This document shows, in pieces, positions 1 through 9,368 of a DNA stretch of 64,000 nt. The notes beneath the pieces were generated by a model that made no database searches, had not been told where the DNA came from, and was given only the letters and a program-made list of their open reading frames with translations. How positions within the stretch are numbered: the stretch's first letter is position 1; every line of letters begins with the position of its first letter. The position numbers were made by a program, and so were the translations under genes. Source of the stretch: Corynebacterium meitnerae (GTDB taxonomy: Bacteria; Actinomycetota; Actinomycetes; Mycobacteriales; Mycobacteriaceae); contig NZ_JAKMUS010000001.1 in NCBI RefSeq assembly GCF_027570075.1, positions 248,001 to 312,000 of the forward strand, written 5' to 3'.

Positions 1-1293
<1,293 letters not shown>

Positions 1294-1308
1294 GGTTTTC
1301 CTTCCTGG

Positions 1309-2502
1309 TTAGTTCTGCTCGGATGCGTTCTTCGTTGCCTTGTGGTCATCCATGAGTGCCACAAACTGGTCGAAGAGGGGGTTCGCGTCGTGCGGGCCTG
1401 CCGCGGATTCCGGGTGGTACTGGACGGAGTAGGCCTTGCCGGACTGCAGGGCAACGCCTTCCACAACGCCATCGTTCAGGCACGTGTGCGTGACCAGCGC
1501 CGGGCCGAAGTCGGTGTCGAACGTCTTGCCGTCCTTCACGTCCTGGGGAGTGAAGCCCTCCGGGAGCTGGACTGCGAAGCCGTGGTTCTGGGAGGTGATG
1601 TCGATCTTGCCGGTCACGTGGTTCTTCACCGGGATGTTCACACCGCGGTGGCCGAACTTGAGCTTGTAGGTGTCCAGTCCGAGCGCACGGCCGAGGATCT
1701 GGTTACCAAAGCAGATGCCGAACAGCGGGGTGTCGCTGGCGATCACGTCGCGGGTGACAGCAACCATGTCATCGGCGGTCTTCGGGTCGCCCGGGCCGTT
1801 GGAGATGAACACGCCGTCTGGGTTGTGCTTCGCAATCTCAGCGAAGGAAGTGCCCGTCGGGACCACGATCGTTTCAATGCCGCGCTGCGCGAAGTGGCGC
1901 GGCGTCGCGGACTTAATGCCCATGTCGTACGCGACGACGGTGTACTTCTTCTCCCCCTCAGCCTCAATCACGTACGGCTGGTCGGTGGAGACCTCTGCCG
2001 ACAGGTCCGCGCCCGACATCGCGGGTTGCTCGTTGACGCGCGCAACAAGCTTATCGACGTCACCGCGTGCTTCCTCACCCACGAACATCCCCGCGGCGAT
2101 GGAACCGTAGTTGCGCAGGTGGCGGACCAGGGAGCGGGTGTCCACGCCGTGGATGCCCACGATGCCCTGGGAAATCATCTCGTCTTCGAGGCTGCGCTTC
2201 GCACGCCAGTTAGAAACGCGCTTGGCCAGGTCACGGATGACCAGGCCAGCCACCCAGATGCGGTTGTCGTGGGACTCATTGTCTTCATCGTTCCAGCCGG
2301 TGTTGCCAATCTGCGGGGCTGCAGCGACAACGATCTGGCGGTGGTAGGACGGGTCCGTCATCGTCTCCTGGTAGCCGGTCATGGCGGTGGTGAAAACTGC
2401 TTCACCGAAGACGGGCTCAGCGGTCTTCGCGCCGAAGGCGAAACCCGGGAACGTCGTGCCGTCGGCCAGGACCAGCACGGCGGGAATGCGGTCAGTGCTC
2501 AT
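1309..2502 (-). CDS. carA: Carbamoyl-phosphate synthase small (glutaminase) subunit
   Basis: The 397-residue protein hydrolyses glutamine and channels ammonia to CarB for pyrimidine and arginine synthesis. The N-terminal CarA domain carries LADGTTFPGFAFG. The C-terminal class I amidotransferase domain has the nucleophile cysteine in LFGICFGNQ near residue 264 and the His/Glu pair in YHPES near residue 368. The ATG at 2502 is preferred over an upstream TTG at 2505 because AGAAGGAA sits at ribosome-binding distance. The length is normal for the family. Confidence 0.97.
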   Translation of the reverse strand: MSTDRIPAVLVLADGTTFPGFAFGAKTAEPVFGEAVFTTAMTGYQETMTDPSYHRQIVVAAAPQIGNTGWNDEDNESHDNRIWVAGLVIRDLAKRVSNWRAKRSLEDEMISQGIVGIHGVDTRSLVRHLRNYGSIAAGMFVGEEARGDVDKLVARVNEQPAMSGADLSAEVSTDQPYVIEAEGEKKYTVVAYDMGIKSATPRHFAQRGIETIVVPTGTSFAEIAKHNPDGVFISNGPGDPKTADDMVAVTRDVIASDTPLFGICFGNQILGRALGLDTYKLKFGHRGVNIPVKNHVTGKIDITSQNHGFAVQLPEGFTPQDVKDGKTFDTDFGPALVTHTCLNDGVVEGVALQSGKAYSVQYHPESAAGPHDANPLFDQFVALMDDHKATKNASEQN

Positions 2503-2579
2503 CAAAATTTCCTTCTTTGTCTCGTTCTGTTCTCGCGTTTAGTCAGCGCCGGCGTTTACTGCCCCGGCGCTTGTGCTGG

Positions 2580-3872
2580 TCAGTTCTTCTGGTTTTCCGT
2601 TACGTCGTAGGTCTGCTTCCCGCGCAGCCAGGTGGCGGCGACACGTGTGTTGAATTCGGAGCCCTCGTAGGGGGTGTTCTTCGACTTCGAAGCCATCGCT
2701 TCGCCAGCCGCAGTCCACGGTGAGTGCGTATCCACGAGCGTCAGGTTCGCCGGCTCACCCACCGCAATCGGACGACCGTGGTCGGACAGACGCAGGATCT
2801 CTGCCGGGCGCTCACTCATGACCTTGGCCACGAAGCGCCAGTCAGCCAGACCGGACTCTACGAAGATCTGGGCGATGATGGCCAAGGACGTTTCTAGGCC
2901 GATCATGCCGGGCTTCGCGTTTTCGAATTCGACGCACTTGTCTTCGGAACCGTGCGGTGCGTGATCGGTGGCCACGACGTCAATCGTGCCGTCCAAAAGC
3001 GCCTCGCGCAGCGCGAGCGTGTCCTTGTTCTCACGCAGCGGCGGGTTGACGCGGTAGACACCGTCGTAGGTTTCCAGCTTCTCGTCGGTGAGCAGCAGGT
3101 GGTGCGGGGTGACTTCAGCAGACACGTTGATCCCCTGCTCCTTCGCCCAGCGCAGCAAGGACACGGTGCCCTCGGTGGACGCGTGGCAGAGGTGGTAGCG
3201 GCCGCCGTAATCACGAGTCATGATCAGGTCGCGGGCGACGATGGATTCTTCCGCCACGCGCGGCCAGCCACGCAGACCCAGGCGGGCAGCGTTTTCGCCC
3301 TCGTGAGCGCAGGAGCCCTCGGTCATGCGGTGGTCCTCAGCGTGCTGTGCCAGCACAACGTCGTAGGCCTTCGCGTACTCGATGGCACGGCGCATGAGCT
3401 GCGGGTCGTTGACGCAGCGGCCGTCGTCGGAGAACATCCGCACGTGGCCACGGGACATCAGGCCAATCTCGGTGAGAGTGTCCCCACCCAGGCCCTTGGT
3501 GATGGAACCCACCGGGTACACATCGCACTTGCCGTATGCCTGGCCCTTTTCCCACACCGCGTCGGCGAGGAAGGGCTGGTCAATCACGGGCTGGGTATTC
3601 GCCATGGTGAACACCGCGGTGAAACCACCGGCAGCCGCGGCATCAGAACCGGTGGCGATGGTCTCCGTGTCCTCACGGCCCGGCTCACGCAGGTGCACGT
3701 GCACGTCCACAAGGCCCGGCAGTAGCACCTTGCCACCGCAGTCCACGACCTCAGAAGCATCGGTAAACGGTGAATCACCGATCGCCTCGATGACACCGGC
3801 GTCCACGTCGATGAGAATGTTCGTTTCGTCCTCGCCGTAAGGGCGGACGTTATTCAAAGCGAGTGTTGCCAC
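2580..3872 (-). CDS. pyrC: Dihydroorotase
   Basis: This amidohydrolase cyclises carbamoyl aspartate to dihydroorotate, the third step of pyrimidine synthesis. Metal-binding histidines are visible in [10 protein letters not shown] at about residues 58-60, further ligands in LAQHAEDH and CHASTEG, and the catalytic aspartate in [10 protein letters not shown] longer reading frame exists upstream, but the GTG at 3872 has GGAAAGGAG seven bases before it and starts VATLALNN, as expected of the family (430 residues). It lies four bases downstream of pyrB, and 77 bases separate it from carA. Confidence 0.95.
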   Translation of the reverse strand: MATLALNNVRPYGEDETNILIDVDAGVIEAIGDSPFTDASEVVDCGGKVLLPGLVDVHVHLREPGREDTETIATGSDAAAAGGFTAVFTMANTQPVIDQPFLADAVWEKGQAYGKCDVYPVGSITKGLGGDTLTEIGLMSRGHVRMFSDDGRCVNDPQLMRRAIEYAKAYDVVLAQHAEDHRMTEGSCAHEGENAARLGLRGWPRVAEESIVARDLIMTRDYGGRYHLCHASTEGTVSLLRWAKEQGINVSAEVTPHHLLLTDEKLETYDGVYRVNPPLRENKDTLALREALLDGTIDVVATDHAPHGSEDKCVEFENAKPGMIGLETSLAIIAQIFVESGLADWRFVAKVMSERPAEILRLSDHGRPIAVGEPANLTLVDTHSPWTAAGEAMASKSKNTPYEGSEFNTRVAATWLRGKQTYDVTENQKN

Positions 3873-3876
3873 TGCC

Positions 3877-4824
3877 CTACTCCTTTCCTTCCAGCGCATC
3901 ATCACCGCTGGCTAGCAGGGTGAACAGCACCGCCATGCGGGTGTACACACCATTGGTCACCTGGTCCAGGACCACGGTGTTGTCGCGGTCAGCGACATCG
4001 AAGTTGATTTCCATGCCTCGCAGCATCGGCCCTGGGTGCATGATCAGGGTGTCAACACCAATCTTGTCGGCGCGGTCTTGGGAGAGCCCGTACAAGGTGG
4101 CGTATTCGCGGTGGGATGGGAAGAAGCCACCGTTCATGCGCTCAGCCTGGACGCGCAGCATCATCACCACTGCGGGCGACTCACTAGAGGCGAGTTCCGC
4201 ATCGAAGTCATAGGCCACGCGGCACGGCCAGTTCTCCACACCAGTGGGCAGTAACGTCGGCGGTGCAACGAGCACGACCTCTGCTCCGAGCGTGGACAGC
4301 AGGTCCACGTTGGAACGCGCCACGCGGGAGTGCAGGATGTCACCGACGATGAGCACCTTCTTGCCTTCCACGGAGCCAATGTGCTGACGCATGGTCACGG
4401 CATCCAGCAGTGCCTGCGTCGGGTGCTGGTGGGATCCATCACCGGCGTTAATAATCGCCGCACCCGGCACCCACTCGCGCAGCAGGTTCGGTGCGCCGGA
4501 GGACGGGTGGCGCATGATGATCGCGTCCGCACCCACGGCCTTCAGGGTGGCGGCAGTGTCTTTGAGGGACTCGCCCTTCTTCACACTGGAACTAGAGGCC
4601 GACACGTTGATCACGTCCGCGCTCATCCACTTGCCCGCCGTCTCAAAAGAGGAACGGGTGCGGGTGGAGTTTTCATAGAACAGCGTGAAGATGGTGCGCC
4701 CGCGCAGGGTGGGCAGCTTCTTCATCTCACGGCCATCCAGGGCTTCACGGAAGCGGTCTGCCTCATCCATCAGCCCAATGATGTCCTCGCGGCTTAAATC
4801 CGCGATGCTGATCAGGTGCTTCAT
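3877..4824 (-). CDS. pyrB: Aspartate carbamoyltransferase catalytic subunit
   Basis: The 315-residue enzyme joins carbamoyl phosphate and aspartate. It contains the carbamoyl-phosphate binding motif STRTRSSFE near residue 54, [21 protein letters not shown] and the aspartate-loop region [10 protein letters not shown]. The start overlaps the pyrR stop by four bases (ATGA), which suggests translational coupling to pyrR. No regulatory pyrI gene is present, as is usual in actinobacteria. Confidence 0.97.
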   Translation of the reverse strand: MKHLISIADLSREDIIGLMDEADRFREALDGREMKKLPTLRGRTIFTLFYENSTRTRSSFETAGKWMSADVINVSASSSSVKKGESLKDTAATLKAVGADAIIMRHPSSGAPNLLREWVPGAAIINAGDGSHQHPTQALLDAVTMRQHIGSVEGKKVLIVGDILHSRVARSNVDLLSTLGAEVVLVAPPTLLPTGVENWPCRVAYDFDAELASSESPAVVMMLRVQAERMNGGFFPSHREYATLYGLSQDRADKIGVDTLIMHPGPMLRGMEINFDVADRDNTVVLDQVTNGVYTRMAVLFTLLASGDDALEGKE

Positions 4825-5375
4825 TCTTCCTCCCCCTCTTTCATCAGGAGGACGGCATCTTCACCGTCGATGGGAGTGAGCGTCACAGTGACGTCCTCAC
4901 TCAGTGCCGTTGGGATGTTCTTGCCCACGTAGTCCGCGCGGATCGGCACGGCACGGTGGCCGCGGTCCACGAGGACAGCGAGCTGGATAATGTCGGGCCG
5001 GCCAATATCGCTCAAGGCGTCGAGTGCGGCGCGGATCGTGCGGCCGGAAAACAGCACATCATCAACGAGCACGATCGTCGCTCCGTTGATATCTCCTGGA
5101 ATGTCCGTGGGCCTCAATGCACGGTGTGGGCGGCGGCGCAGATCATCGCGGTACAAGGTGACATCCAGGCTTCCAACGGGGACGTTCACCCCCGCGAATT
5201 CCTCAATCGCCGCGCCAATGCGCTGGGCCAAGGGCACTCCCCCAGATGGGATGCCCAACAGAATCACCGTTGGTGCACCAGGTGAATCGAGTGCTGTTTT
5301 CTCGATGATTTGGTGCGCGATGCGTGCAATCGTGCGCGAGACGTCACTAGCGTCAAGCAACTTCGTGGCACTCAT
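4821..5375 (-). CDS. pyrR: Bifunctional pyr operon regulator / uracil phosphoribosyltransferase
   Basis: PyrR binds pyr leader RNA when UMP is high and also has uracil phosphoribosyltransferase activity. The PRPP loop [18 protein letters not shown] and the N-terminal [17 protein letters not shown] are clear. The frame is open 21 codons further upstream, but the ATG at 5375 follows an AAGGAGG ribosome binding site, giving 184 residues, the family length. It is the first gene of pyrRBC-carAB, and its own ribosome binding site lies inside a PyrR-type RNA loop (5381-5404), suggesting autoregulation of translation. Confidence 0.96.
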   Translation of the reverse strand: MSATKLLDASDVSRTIARIAHQIIEKTALDSPGAPTVILLGIPSGGVPLAQRIGAAIEEFAGVNVPVGSLDVTLYRDDLRRRPHRALRPTDIPGDINGATIVLVDDVLFSGRTIRAALDALSDIGRPDIIQLAVLVDRGHRAVPIRADYVGKNIPTALSEDVTVTLTPIDGEDAVLLMKEGEEE

Positions 5376-5380
5376 CGAAC

Positions 5381-5404
5381 CTCCTTTCCCGCCTCTCTGT
5401 GCGG
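5381..5404 (-). promoter_or_regulatory. Probable PyrR-binding RNA loop overlapping the pyrR ribosome binding site
   Basis: Read on the minus strand the segment runs CCGCACAGAGAGGCGGGAAAGGAGG. It contains the core CAGAGAGGC followed by a purine-rich stretch that is also the pyrR Shine-Dalgarno. This matches, from memory, the conserved PyrR-binding loop of Bacillus attenuators and the mycobacterial pyrR leader, where PyrR represses translation. No attenuator terminator is visible before pyrR, so translational repression is the likelier mode. This is inference from motif and position. Confidence 0.65.
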
Positions 5405-5457
5405 AACTTAAAGGATGCTTCTTTCTAGCGCCTGCCAATGCTTGGTAGACACCCGCA

Positions 5458-5466
5458 ACACTAGCA
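5458..5466 (-). promoter_or_regulatory. Possible extended -10 promoter element of the pyr operon
   Basis: The minus strand reads TGCTAGTGT, an extended -10 pattern (TGnTAnnnT), about 85 bases upstream of the pyrR start. That position would yield a leader containing the PyrR loop. No convincing -35 hexamer is seen at the usual spacing. Confidence 0.35.
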
Positions 5467-5560
5467 CCTTTCCGCCCGCATTACCCCCTCATCACCTCCC
5501 ACGTCACCTCCCACATAACCAACCTCACAAACTCACCCCCAAGCCCGAGCCCAACACAGG

Positions 5561-5566
5561 TAACCT
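5561..5566 (+). promoter_or_regulatory. Putative -10 element for a leaderless transcript of the first YbjN gene
   Basis: TAACCT ends eight bases before the ATG at 5575, and no Shine-Dalgarno sequence lies between. In actinobacteria this geometry usually means transcription starts at or next to the start codon. The same hexamer precedes the L-serine dehydratase start at 43492. Confidence 0.45.
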
Positions 5567-5574
5567 TGGGTGCC

Positions 5575-6045
5575 ATGACCACACCCAATGAGAACCCCAC
5601 TCCGGAGCTCACCGAGGATGATCGTGTCCGCGAGGTCGGCCTCGCCGACATCGCTGCCGTGCTTGAGGGCGAGGGCTTGGAGTACCGCCTGGAAGAGCCC
5701 GTTGTTCGCACCGGCTTTATCAATGCCGCGATGGTGTTTACCTTCGATGACGGCAAGCTCGTCTTCGAGTCCGTGTGGCGTGGTGAGTTCGCGCCGGAGG
5801 ATGCGTCTTCGCTGCTATACGCCACGAATGAGTACAACCAGTCGCATTTCACGCCGACTCTGCGTTTCTTCCAAAGTGCGGAAAACACCCTGGCCATCAC
5901 CGGTATCCGGTCGCTTGATGTGAGCCGTGGCTTATCGACGAATCAGCTGGGCGCCTTCATCATCACCTCCATCAACGCAACCATGCAGGCTTTCAATTTC
6001 TTGGCTGAGTCTTTCCCAACAGCCGTGACGTGGGAGGAGAACTAA
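5575..6045 (+). CDS. YbjN domain-containing protein (first of a pair)
   Basis: A soluble acidic protein of 156 residues. The pattern REVGLADIAAVLEGEG, then a short beta-rich core with VFTFDDGKLVFESVWRGEF, then NEYNQSHFTPTLRF and a helical C-terminus, fits the YbjN / type III secretion chaperone-like fold. The biochemical role of the family in actinobacteria is unknown. It lies divergently from pyrR and one base before a second YbjN-like gene, so the two are almost surely co-expressed. The ATG at 5575 is chosen over a TTG at 5566 because of the adjacent -10-like TAACCT. Confidence 0.75.
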   Translation: MTTPNENPTPELTEDDRVREVGLADIAAVLEGEGLEYRLEEPVVRTGFINAAMVFTFDDGKLVFESVWRGEFAPEDASSLLYATNEYNQSHFTPTLRFFQSAENTLAITGIRSLDVSRGLSTNQLGAFIITSINATMQAFNFLAESFPTAVTWEEN

Positions 6046-6046
6046 A

Positions 6047-6511
6047 TTGACTACCGCTAATTCCACCCCCAGCCTGGTCACCATTGACCGCATCGTCGAT
6101 GCTTTCGCCCAGTCCGGCGTGGGCATCACCGCTGATTCCACCGGCCGTGTGGCTCAGGGCAGCCACGACAACCTGGAACTCATGGTTGTTCTGCTCGACT
6201 CGGTGTTCATCGTCCGCGCTGATTCCGCCACGGACACTGCCGCCGACTCCCCTGATGCGAATTACTACCTGGCCGCCAATGAGGTGAATTCCACTCTCAT
6301 CGGTGCCCGCGCCATCGTGGGTAACAAGTCAGACAACCTCATCATCCGCACTGAGGCCGAAGTTTCCGTCGCCGCCGGCATGACCGACGAGCAACTCCGC
6401 TCTGCTTCTGACAGCGCCGTGAAGGCTGTTGTCGACGCGCACAATGCGATGGTCGCCCTCGCCGAGCAGTTCCGCGAAGCCCAAGCCAAACTTGCCGACG
6501 ACACCCCATAA
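6047..6511 (+). CDS. YbjN domain-containing protein (second of a pair)
   Basis: A 154-residue paralogue-like partner of the preceding gene with the same layout: ITIDRIVDAFAQSGVGI-type N-terminal helix, a central strand region with LMVVLLDSVFIVRADS, then YYLAANEVNSTLIGAR and a long C-terminal helix. Translation appears to start at TTG 6047, one base after the upstream stop, with GGGAGGAG at proper distance inside the end of the first gene. This implies tight coupling and possibly a heterodimer. Its function is unknown. Confidence 0.75.
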   Translation: MTTANSTPSLVTIDRIVDAFAQSGVGITADSTGRVAQGSHDNLELMVVLLDSVFIVRADSATDTAADSPDANYYLAANEVNSTLIGARAIVGNKSDNLIIRTEAEVSVAAGMTDEQLRSASDSAVKAVVDAHNAMVALAEQFREAQAKLADDTP

Positions 6512-6526
6512 CTAGGAGGTCCCACC

Positions 6527-6883
6527 ATGACCAATCCGACCAACCCCTACGGCAACTCCTACCCACCCCAGGAGCCACAGGACAACACGCCCCACGAAGC
6601 CCCGCCCTACGTCACCCCGCAGCAGCCACAGCAACAACCTCCGTACGGTCAACCGCAGCAACAGCTGCCGTCTGGTCAACCTCAGCAACAGCCGCCCTAC
6701 GGGCAGCAACCGCCATACGCCCAGCCCAACCCGTATCAGTCGATGGACAAGAATGACTCTTCTACCGGCGGGATCTTGTCCACCCTTTTGGCCGTCTTCA
6801 CGCTAAGCATCCCAGTTCTCATCCTGATCGCCGCCGTTGTCATCTTCATTTTCTGGTTGTCCCTTGCCGCTTCCATCCTGTGA
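6527..6883 (+). CDS. Pro/Gln-rich single-pass membrane protein
   Basis: The protein has 118 residues. The first 70 are low complexity, rich in proline, glutamine, tyrosine and asparagine, with repeating PPYGQPQQQ-like units. They are followed by MDKNDSSTGG and two adjoining hydrophobic stretches at roughly residues 84-117 that could make one or two membrane passes. The gene follows the second YbjN gene by 15 bases with an AGGAGG ribosome binding site, so it is the third cistron. A cytosolic P/Q tail with a C-terminal anchor could recruit the YbjN proteins to the membrane; that is inference. Confidence 0.7.
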   Translation: MTNPTNPYGNSYPPQEPQDNTPHEAPPYVTPQQPQQQPPYGQPQQQLPSGQPQQQPPYGQQPPYAQPNPYQSMDKNDSSTGGILSTLLAVFTLSIPVLILIAAVVIFIFWLSLAASIL

Positions 6884-6900
6884 GCGACAACTTCATGGGT

Positions 6901-6924
6901 GAGTCAGGCCTGAAGTCCTGATTC
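6901..6924 (+). terminator. Weak hairpin after the YbjN operon
   Basis: GAGTCAGG pairs with CCTGATTC (seven of eight positions) around an eight-base loop, 17 bases after the third cistron. There is no T-run, so termination is uncertain. Confidence 0.3.
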
Positions 6925-6930
6925 TCGGTC

Positions 6931-6936
6931 TATGGT
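6931..6936 (+). promoter_or_regulatory. Putative -10 element before the restriction-modification remnant
   Basis: TATGGT lies six bases upstream of the GTG at 6943, and no ribosome binding site is present. This again fits a leaderless transcript, so the truncated gene may still be expressed. Confidence 0.4.
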
Positions 6937-6942
6937 GAATGG

Positions 6943-8187
6943 GTGACTTCTCCTACTGCTCTTCGCCTTGATCGCGCGACCATGCGCCGGAACCTGGACC
7001 AGTTCAAAGCTCGTTGGCGTCAGCGCCTGGACGAGTGGGAATCAGTTGGCCAGGGCGCCATTGAGAAGAAATACGCTCAGTCATTCTGGGCGGAACTCTT
7101 CGAGTGCTTTGGCATCACTGCGTCCCGCATGGATCTGTTTGAGCAGGACGCGCTGCGCGCATCGACTGGGCAGTCAGGCTATATCGACCTGTTCTGGCCC
7201 GGTGTTGTTATTGGTGAGGCGAAGAAGCCTGGCGTTGACCTCCAAGTCGCTGTGGACCAGGCACGTGACTATCTACTCGGCGGCACAATCAAGAATGCGG
7301 AGCAGCCCAGGTACATCATCGCGAGTGACTTTGAGTCGATCCGCCTCGTCCGTCTCGGCGCGCCGGAGAAGCGCTTTGACGTCACGTTCCAGCTCAGCGA
7401 AGTCACTGACTATGTGGATCAGCTGAAGTTCCTGGCCGGCTATGAGGAAGAAACTACGGTCGAGGAACAGGCTGAAGCCTCCATCAAGGCTTCTCAGCTC
7501 ATGGCTGACTTGTTCACCGCGATGGTGGGCGATGACGTGGATGAGAATGTCGGCGATGCCGCCCCAACGAACCCTGAGGACGAGGACGCCGCGATTCAAG
7601 AGACGTCGATGTACCTCACGCGCCTCCTGTTCCTTCTCTTCGGCGATGACGCTGGGCTGTGGGAGCAGGACCTCTTCTACCGCTTCGTTCTGGAGCACAC
7701 CAACAGTGAGAACCTGGGCAGCCAACTCGCTGCGCTGTTTGAGGTCCTCAACACCCCCGAGTCCTCGCGCCGCCGCGTACCTGATTCGCTCGCGCGCTTC
7801 CCGTACGTCAACGGCGCCATCTTTGCTGAGACCATGTCCACCCAGTTCTTCACACCGGACATGCGCGACGCTCTCCTCAACGCATGCCGCTTCCAGTGGA
7901 CTCAGATCAGCCCGGCGATCTTCGGCTCGATGTTCCAACTGGTCAAGTCGAAGGAAGCTCGCCGTGGCGATGGTGAGCACTACACCAGTGAGAAGAACAT
8001 CCTCAAAACCATTGGCCCGCTCTTCCTCGACGAACTTCGCGACGAAGCCGATAAACTCATCCGCGCGAAGTCCACGCCAGTGACAAAACTGCGTCAGTTC
8101 CGCGACAGCCTCGCCGACATGGTCTTCTGCGAAACTTTCATGCCACGACGGATACAACCGCGCGCGAACCTCGTTTTGGTGGCGTGA
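6943..8187 (+). pseudogene. Truncated Type IIG/IIL-like restriction-modification protein (N-terminal part)
   Basis: The 414 residues resemble the N-terminal part of large single-chain restriction-modification enzymes. A PD-(D/E)xK-like nuclease core appears as GYIDLFWPGVVIGEAKKPG near residues 78-97, followed by the helical connector and HYTSEKNILKTIGPLFLDEL that normally leads into the methyltransferase. After LADMVFC the expected DPACGxGNF motif I is replaced by 20 unrelated residues and a stop. The break is near base 8132. Family members are about twice this length, so the methyltransferase and target-recognition domains are lost. The nuclease half alone could be inert or deleterious. Confidence 0.75.
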
Positions 8188-8213
8188 TTGGTTCACATGC
8201 AGAACCCCGCTCG

Positions 8214-9068
8214 CTATTGAACGTCAAATGTCTTCGACTGGTTCTCGCCGTTCTCGACCCAGTGAACGGTTAGTTTTGTGCCTGCGGTTCCCATCGAATA
8301 GAGGACTGGCACTTTCCAGCTGACCTCGGGTTCGAGTGTGATCGGCTGATTGTCCACAAGGAGTCTCATAAAGCCCGATGCGGCTTGGCCTTCGAAGGTC
8401 ACCGACTCAGCAGCTAGATCACCCGTATTGGTAACTTCGTACCAGCGTTTGGTTTCATATTTCGCCTTACCGGACTTGTCGATTCCTGTTTGCAACCGCT
8501 CGCTGTTGGAGGCGACTCGGAACCTGACACCGACTGGAGTGTCTTTGCTCGCTGCCGTGGGATTATCCATTCTGGCCAAGTCATGCTCAATGGCTGCCCA
8601 TATTTGGTTTTCAAGCTGGCGCGCATCGTCAAACTCGCCGAGCAGACCCCGCTCGCTTATTTCCTGCCTAAACTGACGAAGCCCGTCCAATTGAGAGGTG
8701 TCTACATCGTGCGGTAGTGGAGCTGTTGAGAAGTACAGGTGCACTGGCTTCCCGCTATTTACGGCACGCTCGATCTCTTCAACGGTTCCTGAAACCGCTT
8801 CGCGAGTGGGAGAACCAAGACGGCTACCGAACAACGCTACGACGATGTCGGCACCGTCGACCCCTTGTTCATTGATGATTGACTGTGGATGATCACCCAA
8901 TAGGGGCACAGAGGCGCTTTCCCAACGCCATGGGAGTAGCACGATACTTCGCGTAGCAGCATTGCGGCTGTTCCATGAATGAATTGCGCTCTCAACGGCG
9001 TCACGAGCCTCAGGAACATCGGAAGGCGAAGCAACCAGCACACGTAAGACTGTTGCAGTAAAGCTCAT
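8214..9068 (-). CDS. DUF4062-like protein with a beta-rich C-terminal domain
   Basis: The protein has 284 residues. The start LRVLVASPSDVPEARDAVESA, then DGADIVVALFGSRLGSPT and SGTVEEIERAVNSGKPVHLY, matches the DUF4062 / TIR-like Rossmann fold found in defence and signalling proteins. After about residue 180 comes a different domain with strands such as YEVTNTGDLAAESVTFEG and VPVLYSMGTAGTKLTVHWVE, like an immunoglobulin-type sandwich. ATG 9068 is preferred to TTG 9074. Its codon use is less GC-rich than the flanking core genes. It sits between a broken restriction gene and an IS element, so a defence role is possible but unproven. Confidence 0.65.
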   Translation of the reverse strand: MSFTATVLRVLVASPSDVPEARDAVESAIHSWNSRNAATRSIVLLPWRWESASVPLLGDHPQSIINEQGVDGADIVVALFGSRLGSPTREAVSGTVEEIERAVNSGKPVHLYFSTAPLPHDVDTSQLDGLRQFRQEISERGLLGEFDDARQLENQIWAAIEHDLARMDNPTAASKDTPVGVRFRVASNSERLQTGIDKSGKAKYETKRWYEVTNTGDLAAESVTFEGQAASGFMRLLVDNQPITLEPEVSWKVPVLYSMGTAGTKLTVHWVENGENQSKTFDVQ

Positions 9069-9131
9069 GCCCAAATTCTAGTTGACTGCTTGCTTCTCCG
9101 GGGTGATGAGGATCCGACGGCGGGTATGGGT

Positions 9132-9350
9132 CTACGCGCCCTTTGATGGCTTGATAGCGACTACTTGGGTGCTGCCGTCGCGGAACTGAAAGGTGACATT
9201 GCCGCCGACGTCGACGGTGCCCTTATCGAGCAAAGCTACGCAAAGGTATGGGCTAAAAACCAACTGTTCAAAATCAAGGGTGGCGGTCTCCTGCCTGTAG
9301 TAGCGGTAGGCGGCTAGTCGGTTGCTCTTGTTCTGGATCTCGGCGACCAC
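9132..9350 (-). pseudogene. 3' fragment of an unknown gene cut by IS1249
   Basis: Seventy-two codons ending in FQFRDGSTQVVAIKPSKGA remain. The reading frame stays open upstream without a good start or ribosome binding site right up to the IS boundary near 9369, where a stop occurs inside the IS end. This suggests the 5' part was removed or displaced by the insertion. No matching 5' half is found on the other side of the IS. The family is not recognised. Confidence 0.5.
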
Positions 9351-9368
9351 AGCAGCGTGCTCAGCTAA

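Noticed and set aside
7273..8196. 307-codon minus-strand frame opposite the restriction remnant
   Set aside because: Antisense shadow with no ribosome binding site or domain.
9361..9368. Possible target duplication of IS1249 (CAGCT core on both sides)
   Set aside because: Only five of eight bases match, so it cannot be called a duplication.
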